Below are positions 6,799 through 12,637 of a DNA stretch of 12,637 nt, in pieces (positions within the stretch are counted from its first letter, which is position 1; each line of letters starts with the position of its first letter). Origin of the DNA: an uncultured Dysgonomonas sp. (GTDB lineage: Bacteria > Bacteroidota > Bacteroidia > Bacteroidales > Dysgonomonadaceae); the NCBI GenBank assembly GCA_937875275.1, contig CALNCC010000110.1, forward strand, positions 1 to 12,637, in the 5' to 3' direction. The position numbers were made by a program, and so were the translations under genes. The notes under the pieces were generated by a model that was not told the DNA's origin, ran no database searches, and was given only the letters and a program-made list of their open reading frames with translations.

Positions 6799-9700
6799 AT
6801 GTTAGACTTTATGACCAAGAAAAACTTGCCGAAGATGCTCTTAATATTATTGAGTTTGTTTCTTTGGACGAACACCGCAAAATCTCAGGAATTGAACCCC
6901 GATGTTTTATATCGGATCTTCAGCCCTTCGGGATTGGCTATTGACAACAAAGAGAGTCCGGACGACGATGCCCGTATTTTCCTTACCAAAGCCAACAAAA
7001 ACAACAAAGGGCAGTTATGGAAAATCACAAAACTACCTAATGGGTATTGCCTGATTACAAATCCGTACAACAATAAATCTATCGATAACGGCAACGTGCA
7101 TGGCGGAAATGGAAATGCCATCATTCAATGGGCTGAAGGTAGAGGAAACTCGAATCAACATTGGGCTTTCCAAATCTCAGGTATGGGAACATATCAGATC
7201 ACAAACCGCACATCGGGTATGGCATTAGCATATAGTGGAGACGATGCGGCAGGATCGGCAATCTATCAGATACCAAACTCGTCGGTATTGTGGAAACTGG
7301 AAGAAACGGCAATAAAAACACCGGAAGAAAAAATAATCAGAGGAAAAACTGAGTGGGAAGATGAAACTATCTTTGCAGTAAATAAAGAACCGGGACATGC
7401 GACATATACAGTATATCCGACAATTGCAAGCCTTAAGGCAGACCCTAACTTTGAGACCCCTTGGTTGACTCCTCAGTCGGAATATTACCAATCGCTGAAT
7501 GGCAGTTGGAAATTCAACTGGGTAAAACAACCTTCGGAAAGACCGGTAAACTTCTACAAAGAAAATTTCGACGTTTCGGGATGGAAAGAAATGCCTGTTC
7601 CTGCAAACTGGGAAATGAATGGATACAGTATTCCTATTTATACTAATATTACATATCCGTTTAAAAACAATCCGCCACTTATTCAACCACAAAAAGGTTA
7701 TACTAACGAAAAAGAACCGAATCCGGTGGGATCGTACCGTCGTACATTTAATATCCCTGCAAACTGGGACGGAAAAGAAATCATCTTGCACTTCGACGGA
7801 GTATACAGTGGTATATACGTTTGGATCAATGGCAAGAAAGTAGGATATAGCGAAGGTGCAAACAACGATGCCGAATTCAATATCACGAAATATGTGAAGA
7901 AAGGCGAAAACATGATTGCAGCAGAGGTTTATCGATTTACCGATGCCAGTTATATAGAAGACCAAGATATGTGGCGCATGAGCGGTATTCATCGCGATGT
8001 ATATCTGTATGCAACACCGAAACTTCATGTGAGAGACTACTTCCTTAAATCGGAATTTAACGGAAACGATTTCAGCTCAGCTAAATTCAAAGCAGAACTG
8101 ACATTACGCAACTATGGTGGTTCGGGAGACGGAACAGCTGAGGTTACGCTGATCGACCCTCAGGGCAAAGTGATTTCAACACTCAAGCAAGCAGTGTCGA
8201 ACATAAAGAAAGATAAGGAATCAGAATATGCAGTAGAAACAACTGTCAGCAACCCTCTTCTTTGGTCGGCAGAGAAACCTCATCTATATACCGTTATCGT
8301 TAGCTTGAAAGACAAAAATGGCAACGAATTGGAGGCTATGTCTTCTAAATTCGGATTCCGCAAGATTGAGATCAAGAATAAACGTGTGTATGTGAACAAC
8401 GAACAAGTATTCTTTAAAGGGACAAATCGCCACGACACACACCCTGTGTATGGCAAATCGGTGCCTGTGGAAACAATGATAGAAGACATCTTGTTGATGA
8501 AAACTCATAACATCAATATGGTGCGCACAAGCCACTACCCTAACAGCCCTAAGATGTATGCAATGTACGACTACTACGGACTATACGTTATGGACGAAGC
8601 TGATTGTGAAAATCACGGAAACGGAAGCATCTCTGACAAACCAAGTTGGGAAGGTGCGTATGTAGATAGAATCTACCGCGTGATCTCTCGCGACAAAAAT
8701 CACCCATCTGTAATATTCTGGTCGTTAGGAAATGAAGGCAGCAACGGGATGAACTTCGATGCGATGGCGAAGAAAGCGAAAGAAATGGATCCATCTCGCC
8801 CTACCCATTACCAAGGAAAAAACAGCGTAGCCGATATCGACTCGCATATGTATCCGGATATTGATCGCATGGCTCGTTTCGACCAAGAAAATTCGGACAA
8901 ACCGTATTTCCTTTGCGAATATGTGCACTCGATGGGTAACTCTCCGGGTAATATTGCAGAATATTGGGATTATATCGAAAACCAATCTCAGCGTATGATC
9001 GGGGGTTGTGTTTGGGACTGGGTAGACCAAGCCATCATTAAGTTTGGACAACCTGAAGACGAGTACTATTATGGTGGAGACTTCGGAGACAAACCGAATG
9101 ATGGAGACTTCGTTAATAACGGTCTTACAACGCCGGATCGTCGTGTTACAGCTAAATTGCTTGAGATAAAAAGAGTGTATCAATACATCAAATTCAGACC
9201 GGTTGCATTGGTTAGCGGTAAAATTGAAATTGAAAACAAATACGACTTCACGAATCTGAATGAGTTTGATATTCAATGGGAAGTCTTGAGAGACGGCGTT
9301 TCTGTCGAAAAAGGGGCTTTGAAACCGATAGACTTAGAGCCAAACGAAAAAACAGTGGTAACTATACCATATAATAAAACGCTCGAAAAAGGTAAAGAAT
9401 ATTTCTTAAACGTCAGCATCGTTCAGCGCGACAAGAAAGTTTGGGTTGATGCCGGACACGAAGTGGCAAAAGAACAATTTGCATTAAACATGCGTCCTGC
9501 AATCGCGTTGAAGAAATTGGGCGATACGCCATCTGTCTCTGCAAATGCAGCAAGCAATGTGCTGAATATTACGGGCGAAGGATTCTCATCTGCATTCGAT
9601 CTTGCAAGCGGAAAAATGACTTCGTTGAAATATGAAGGGAAAGAAATGATAGAAAAAGGGAACGGACCGGAATTGAACTGGTATCGAAGTGTGAACAATG

Positions 9701-10398
9701 ATAAATATACCGACCAAAACTATTATGAGCCTACATACAGCAAGCCATTTGTTGTATATAATGTAGACGCAAGCGGAAAATTCGTTACAGTATATGTTGA
9801 CGCGAAAGCTTCTGTTGCTGCAAGACGTATGGCTTTCGATCTTCCTTATACAGTTAAGTATACAATATATGGCGATGGAACGATTGATGTAGATGCATCG
9901 TTCATCAAACCTGCCGAAGCTCAAATCGTACACCGTCTTGGTCTGCAAATGGTGATGCCGCAAGGATACGACAACGTACAATATTACGGACGTGGTCCTC
10001 GTGAAAACTATTCGGACAGAAAACAGTCGGCACTCTTCGGTTTATATTCTACTACTGCAAAAGGTATGGAAGAAGAACATTACGTGCGTGCACAAAGCAT
10101 GGGTAACAGAGACGATGTGCGTTGGTTTACACTTACTGACAGCAGCAATAAAGGATTGAAATTTACATCGAAAGGTCATATGGAATTTAGCGCAATGCAC
10201 ATGACTGATAATGATCTTTGGTCTGTAAAACATGACTTTAAATTAGACAGCATACGCAAGCCTGAGGTATATGTGAATATCGATTGCATACAGCAAGGTT
10301 TGGGTAATGCCAGTTGCGGGCCTCTACCTATGGAGCAATATATGATCCCCGATAATGAACCGATAAACTATTCGTTCAGAATAGAATATGTGAAATAA
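6799..10398 (+). CDS. Secreted GH2 beta-galactosidase with N-terminal ricin-type lectin domain
   Basis: This 1199-residue exported glycoside hydrolase most likely releases beta-linked galactose from oligosaccharides by the retaining mechanism. Residues 1-30 form a signal peptide ending TAKSQ. Residues about 33-168 form a ricin-type beta-trefoil (CBM13-like) with QxW marks at 72-74 and 120-122 and a degenerate VLW at 163-165. The LacZ architecture follows: sugar-binding jelly roll (about 225-405), Ig-like domain (410-522), TIM barrel (524-800), a further beta domain, and the small-chain domain (about 925-1197, with GRGPRENYSDR at 1064-1074). Catalytic residues are E646 (acid/base, WSLGNEG) and E707 (nucleophile, FLCEY); NRHD (543-546) and SHYP (578-581) are substrate-pocket motifs. 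E. coli LacZ has about 1,023 residues, and the lectin explains most of the excess. The start at 6799 follows an A-rich leader; ATG 6811 is also possible. It has its own promoter and terminator, and no SusC/SusD partner is in view. Galactose specificity is inferred from the whole-LacZ layout. Confidence 0.93.
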   Translation: MLDFMTKKNLPKMLLILLSLFLWTNTAKSQELNPDVLYRIFSPSGLAIDNKESPDDDARIFLTKANKNNKGQLWKITKLPNGYCLITNPYNNKSIDNGNVHGGNGNAIIQWAEGRGNSNQHWAFQISGMGTYQITNRTSGMALAYSGDDAAGSAIYQIPNSSVLWKLEETAIKTPEEKIIRGKTEWEDETIFAVNKEPGHATYTVYPTIASLKADPNFETPWLTPQSEYYQSLNGSWKFNWVKQPSERPVNFYKENFDVSGWKEMPVPANWEMNGYSIPIYTNITYPFKNNPPLIQPQKGYTNEKEPNPVGSYRRTFNIPANWDGKEIILHFDGVYSGIYVWINGKKVGYSEGANNDAEFNITKYVKKGENMIAAEVYRFTDASYIEDQDMWRMSGIHRDVYLYATPKLHVRDYFLKSEFNGNDFSSAKFKAELTLRNYGGSGDGTAEVTLIDPQGKVISTLKQAVSNIKKDKESEYAVETTVSNPLLWSAEKPHLYTVIVSLKDKNGNELEAMSSKFGFRKIEIKNKRVYVNNEQVFFKGTNRHDTHPVYGKSVPVETMIEDILLMKTHNINMVRTSHYPNSPKMYAMYDYYGLYVMDEADCENHGNGSISDKPSWEGAYVDRIYRVISRDKNHPSVIFWSLGNEGSNGMNFDAMAKKAKEMDPSRPTHYQGKNSVADIDSHMYPDIDRMARFDQENSDKPYFLCEYVHSMGNSPGNIAEYWDYIENQSQRMIGGCVWDWVDQAIIKFGQPEDEYYYGGDFGDKPNDGDFVNNGLTTPDRRVTAKLLEIKRVYQYIKFRPVALVSGKIEIENKYDFTNLNEFDIQWEVLRDGVSVEKGALKPIDLEPNEKTVVTIPYNKTLEKGKEYFLNVSIVQRDKKVWVDAGHEVAKEQFALNMRPAIALKKLGDTPSVSANAASNVLNITGEGFSSAFDLASGKMTSLKYEGKEMIEKGNGPELNWYRSVNNDKYTDQNYYEPTYSKPFVVYNVDASGKFVTVYVDAKASVAARRMAFDLPYTVKYTIYGDGTIDVDASFIKPAEAQIVHRLGLQMVMPQGYDNVQYYGRGPRENYSDRKQSALFGLYSTTAKGMEEEHYVRAQSMGNRDDVRWFTLTDSSNKGLKFTSKGHMEFSAMHMTDNDLWSVKHDFKLDSIRKPEVYVNIDCIQQGLGNASCGPLPMEQYMIPDNEPINYSFRIEYVK

Positions 10399-10428
10399 TT
10401 ATCATAACGTAAGTTCTAAATAATTTTG

Positions 10429-10461
10429 GAGGCATCTCAATTTGAGATGCCTCTATTTTTT
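10429..10461 (+). terminator. Intrinsic terminator of the beta-galactosidase gene
   Basis: GAGGCATCTC (10429-10438) pairs perfectly with GAGATGCCTC (10444-10453) around a 5-nt AATTT loop, and a T6 run (10456-10461) follows. It begins 30 nt after the stop codon at 10398. There is no matching T-run on the minus strand, so it works mainly rightward. Confidence 0.92.
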
Positions 10462-10765
10462 GATGCGGTTGTCTCCCAGATATAGCTTGATACAAAAAAT
10501 CATTTTGTGAAAGCCTAAAGGCTTACAATACAGTAATGGGTGTGTTCCGTTTATCGGCGACGACCAATTTCGCGCATCAATACGGATCGATTTTTTTCGA
10601 GGGGGGGCAAGACGAAACGCTTATATTGAAGCAGCGACAAGTCTGCAAAAGATTATACCAAAAGCGATGAGATAGTATAAAGTGCAGATTTTACAACAAT
10701 GGCAAAATCTGTAAAAACGTAGACCGAATGATCATTCTGATCGTTGGATATTCTTAGTACAAATT
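10462..10765. other. Convergent intergenic stretch with clustered inverted repeats
   Basis: No gene is seen. Inverted repeats here are ACAAAA/TTTTGT (10492-10508), AAGCCT/AGGCTT (10511-10524), a two-part arm pair TCTGCA..TTATAC / GTATAA..TGCAGA (10642-10688), CAGATTTT/AAAATCTG (10685-10711), and a 12-bp perfect palindrome GAATGATCATTC (10726-10737). A T7-CGA-G7 tract occupies 10591-10607. Both flanking genes point inward, so this sequence lies downstream of both. Confidence 0.5.
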
Positions 10766-10799
10766 AAAAAAGATGACATATATATCATCTGTCATCTTT
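10766..10799 (-). terminator. Intrinsic terminator of the 290-residue secreted protein gene
   Basis: Read on the minus strand, a perfect 10-bp stem (arms 10790-10799 and 10769-10778, AAAGATGACA / TGTCATCTTT) with an 11-nt loop runs into six T residues (10771-10766). It begins 43 nt after the stop codon of the minus-strand gene. It is AT-rich and so weaker than the terminator on the other side, and it can also fold on the plus strand but with a broken T-run there. Confidence 0.75.
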
Positions 10800-10842
10800 C
10801 TTTATAGTAAGTGGAACTCACGTTCCGTTATAATAGAGGTTA

Positions 10843-11715
10843 TTACCAATCGTCATTCAGGTCTTCTGACGATTTTCTTACGGCATCCATGTCTTGTCGG
10901 GTCGCAGATGTCTGTCTTTCTACAGATACGTACGTTCTATCTGCATTCTTTCTATCCGACATGGTAATCGACTGCATTCTTCCACTTGACGGCACTATTG
11001 TCCGTTCTCTACCATCTTCCTGCAAAAGAGGCGAACTCTTTTCTGAACGAGAAATAGGTGCCGACACTACGCGCGATTCTTCTTTTTGTTTCTTCGGTAC
11101 CACCGATCTATATATTTCAGTTTCGACAACCTCATTTATGATATTTTCTTCAGGTTTTACATATGTACTCAATCCGATTCTTTCAGCAACTTTGGGGGAT
11201 ACTTCATACCATTTTTCTCCATTAGGATTTCCATTGTCAATATCAGCGACTCTGAACTCTTGACTAAGAATTTCCGATGTGCGAATTTTGTTCATCAGAC
11301 CTTGTCCTACTTCAACTCCATTAACGTAGTAGGTAGGTCTGTTTCCAAATTTTGCTCGCAATTCGACCAGCTCCTCAACCGAAACATTCTCTTTCGTTAT
11401 CAGTTTGTCCCATGCATCCTGAGCTACTTTGTCTTTTTTTAAATTCCGTCGATTTTTTTGAGAGACTCTAAGAGAAAGAGATTCATTACGAGCCTTATCG
11501 TTATTTTTAACAACTTCTACTTCATCCAACAATCGGCTGATGTCAGAGGAGGCTTCTTTTATAGTCTTATAGTTACTGGATAAATCAACCATAGCTGATG
11601 TCCGTCTGCCGGGTACAGTCCGATCTTTCTTTTCATGTTCCGCAGTCTGGCTCCAAAGGGAGACAGATGACATTAATAACAATGCCGCAATAATTGTATG
11701 TAACTTTGAGTTCAT
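10843..11715 (-). CDS. Secreted hypothetical protein, 290 residues, function unknown
   Basis: I do not recognise this protein as a named family. Residues 1-23 form a clear signal peptide (MNSKLHT, hydrophobic core, SLWSQ), so it is exported, with no lipobox cysteine. Residues about 45-125 are charged and likely helical or coiled-coil. Residues 127-176 look like the only compact part: PTYYVNGVEVGQGLMNKI, then a segment with NPNGEKWYEVSP. This layout (a short strand with xVNG/VDG, a helix, then an NGxxW/I strand) recalls the small plug-like repeat at the C-terminus of Bacteroidetes BlaR1-type and TonB-dependent proteins; that is a tentative inference. From about 205 onward the chain is Ser/Arg/Glu-rich and probably disordered. 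It has its own promoter and terminator, so it is monocistronic. It is divergent from the fumarase gene, with no obvious functional link. Confidence 0.85.
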   Translation of the reverse strand: MNSKLHTIIAALLLMSSVSLWSQTAEHEKKDRTVPGRRTSAMVDLSSNYKTIKEASSDISRLLDEVEVVKNNDKARNESLSLRVSQKNRRNLKKDKVAQDAWDKLITKENVSVEELVELRAKFGNRPTYYVNGVEVGQGLMNKIRTSEILSQEFRVADIDNGNPNGEKWYEVSPKVAERIGLSTYVKPEENIINEVVETEIYRSVVPKKQKEESRVVSAPISRSEKSSPLLQEDGRERTIVPSSGRMQSITMSDRKNADRTYVSVERQTSATRQDMDAVRKSSEDLNDDW

Positions 11716-11743
11716 GTAGATATGTAGTTTGTTATGTATTAAA

Positions 11744-11759
11744 ACATCTTTTCAGATGC
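11744..11759 (-). other. 5'-leader hairpin with GAAA tetraloop
   Basis: On the minus strand CATCT-GAAA-AGATG forms a 5-bp stem capped by a GNRA-type loop, extendable by a G-U pair, and TTTT follows it. It would sit only a few nt from the predicted transcript 5' end and about 30 nt before the ATG. It could stabilise the mRNA or be chance. Confidence 0.35.
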
Positions 11760-11767
11760 GTCGACTG

Positions 11768-11799
11768 CAAATATACGGCATTATTAATATAAAGGCAAC
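11768..11799 (-). promoter_or_regulatory. Promoter of the 290-residue secreted protein gene
   Basis: On the minus strand the -7 element TATATTTG (11775-11768) is an exact TAnnTTTG match. A TTG (11798-11796) lies 20 nt upstream of it, at the spacing expected for a Bacteroidetes -33 box. The leader would be about 45 nt. This is the best-formed promoter in the window. Confidence 0.6.
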
Positions 11800-11881
11800 C
11801 GACAAATACACTTTTTACGAACAATATAATGATATTATGCTTTTTTTAGCACAATGGGGGGAGCTCCTCACATTTTTTTGG

Positions 11882-11889
11882 TATTTTTG
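11882..11889 (+). promoter_or_regulatory. Probable fumarase promoter, -7 element TATTTTTG
   Basis: This is an exact TAnnTTTG match ending 33 nt before the ATG at 11923. No clear -33 TTTG is seen. An 8-bp palindrome GGAGCTCC (11860-11867) lies where a -33 box would be expected and could be a regulator site, though palindromes of this length are common. Confidence 0.5.
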
Positions 11890-11922
11890 TTTACTAAATC
11901 ACAACTAAAAACGAATAGATCA

Positions 11923-12637
11923 ATGGCAACACCAGCGTTCAAGTATCAGGAAACATTTCCGTTAGGAAAGGATAAGACTGAATACTATTTACTATCCAAA
12001 GATTATGTGTCAACAGCCCAATTGGACGGAGAAGAAATATTAAAAGTAGCTCCGGAAGCTTTGACATTGTTGGCACAACATGCTTTTCACAACGTGGAAT
12101 TTTTACTTCGTCCCGATCATCAGGCACAAGTAGCTAAGATATTATCTGATCCTGAGGCGAGCGATAACGATAAGTTTGTTGCACTTACGTTTCTGCGCAA
12201 TGCCGAAATTTCGGCGAGAGGCATCCTACCTTTTTGTCAAGATACAGGAACTGCCATTATCATGGGAAAGAAAGGACAAAGCATATGGACAGGCGGTGGT
12301 GATGAAGAAGCACTATCGAAAGGTGTTTACAATACATTTACGGAAGATAATCTCCGCTATTCGCAGAACGCTCCACTCAACATGTATGATGAAGTAAATA
12401 CCGGCTGCAATCTTCCTGCACAAATAGACCTTTATGCTGTAAATGGCAATGAGTATAAATTCTTGTTCGTAGCCAAAGGTGGTGGTTCGGCAAACAAAAC
12501 GTATCTGTACCAAGAGACCAAGGCTTTGCTGACTCCCGAGAAACTGGAGCCATTCCTTATAGAAAAAATGAAATCGTTAGGAACAGCAGCCTGTCCGCCG
12601 TATCACATTGCATTTGCAATTGGGGGCACATCTGCCG
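11923..12637 (+). CDS. Class I fumarate hydratase (FumA/FumB type), 3' end outside window
   Basis: This is the first 238 codons of an iron-sulfur fumarase that interconverts fumarate and malate in the cytoplasm. From memory the sequence follows E. coli FumA/FumB closely and almost without gaps, so the numbering matches: C105 in FCQDTGTA and C224 in TAACPPYH are the first two [4Fe-4S] ligands, and the third (about C318) lies beyond the window. Other conserved blocks are EYYLLS (20-25), EILKVAPEALTLL (38-50), WTGGGDE (122-128), DNLRYSQNAPLNMY (142-155), NLPAQIDLYAV (163-173) and AKGGGSANKTYLYQETKALL (184-203). The family is about 550 residues, so more than half is missing on the right. The ATG at 11923 fits the family N-terminus; no Shine-Dalgarno is present. 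Such enzymes are oxygen-sensitive, fitting an anaerobe using the fumarate branch. An extra cysteine, C162, lies in the NTGCNLPAQ stretch. Confidence 0.96.
   Translation, partial: MATPAFKYQETFPLGKDKTEYYLLSKDYVSTAQLDGEEILKVAPEALTLLAQHAFHNVEFLLRPDHQAQVAKILSDPEASDNDKFVALTFLRNAEISARGILPFCQDTGTAIIMGKKGQSIWTGGGDEEALSKGVYNTFTEDNLRYSQNAPLNMYDEVNTGCNLPAQIDLYAVNGNEYKFLFVAKGGGSANKTYLYQETKALLTPEKLEPFLIEKMKSLGTAACPPYHIAFAIGGTSA

Noticed and set aside
6608..6805. 65-codon plus-strand open frame with hydrophobic, Phe/Cys-rich content upstream of the beta-galactosidase gene
   Set aside because: It spans a T-rich promoter region, would cover the -7 element, overlaps the next gene's start, and its composition is what poly-T DNA gives in that frame.
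9081..9119. Repeated GGAGACTTCG within the beta-galactosidase gene
   Set aside because: It encodes the GGDFGD..DGDF segment normal for GH2 enzymes of this type, so it is explained by coding sequence.
10726..10737. Perfect 12-bp palindrome GAATGATCATTC
   Set aside because: A few palindromes of this length are expected by chance in a window this size, and it lies away from any promoter.
10811..11263. 150-codon plus-strand open frame
   Set aside because: It is antisense to the 290-residue gene, which has a signal peptide, promoter and terminator; the plus-strand product has no recognisable features.

Overview
The window looks like a Bacteroidales (Bacteroidota) chromosome. It is fairly AT-rich. 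Genes lack Shine-Dalgarno sites and often start after A-rich leaders. Promoter-like sequences match the Bacteroidetes -7 element TAnnTTTG 30-55 nt upstream of several starts. The proteins (large PurL, PqqL-like M16 peptidase, secreted GH2 beta-galactosidase, FumA-type fumarase) also fit that phylum. No mobile element, CRISPR array, tRNA or rRNA gene was found.

Layout, left to right. (1) Bases 1-2530, minus strand: the first 843 codons of purL, a purine biosynthesis enzyme; its 3' end, with the glutaminase domain, lies outside the window. (2) 2531-2762: a divergent promoter region. (3) 2763-5588 and 5592-6299, plus strand: a secreted M16 zinc peptidase and a cytoplasmic histidine-phosphatase family protein, 3 nt apart and almost certainly co-transcribed. 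(4) 6300-6798: 499 nt without a gene, holding a tandem duplication of about 116 bp, a short hairpin and the promoter of the next gene. (5) 6799-10398, plus strand: a 1199-residue exported beta-galactosidase with an N-terminal ricin-type lectin domain, closed by a strong intrinsic terminator. (6) 10399-10842: a convergent intergenic region with two terminators and several inverted repeats. (7) 10843-11715, minus strand: an unrecognised 290-residue secreted protein. (8) 11716-11922: a second divergent promoter region. (9) 11923 to the end, plus strand: the first 238 codons of an oxygen-sensitive class I fumarase.

The genes do not form one system. PurL and fumarase are housekeeping enzymes of purine synthesis and the TCA/fumarate pathway. 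The peptidase and beta-galactosidase are exported degradative enzymes of the sort common in this phylum. The beta-galactosidase has no SusC/SusD or regulator partner in view. The least explained parts are the tandem repeat at 6322-6552, whose two copies keep a small hairpin through a compensatory base-pair change, and the 290-residue orphan protein.
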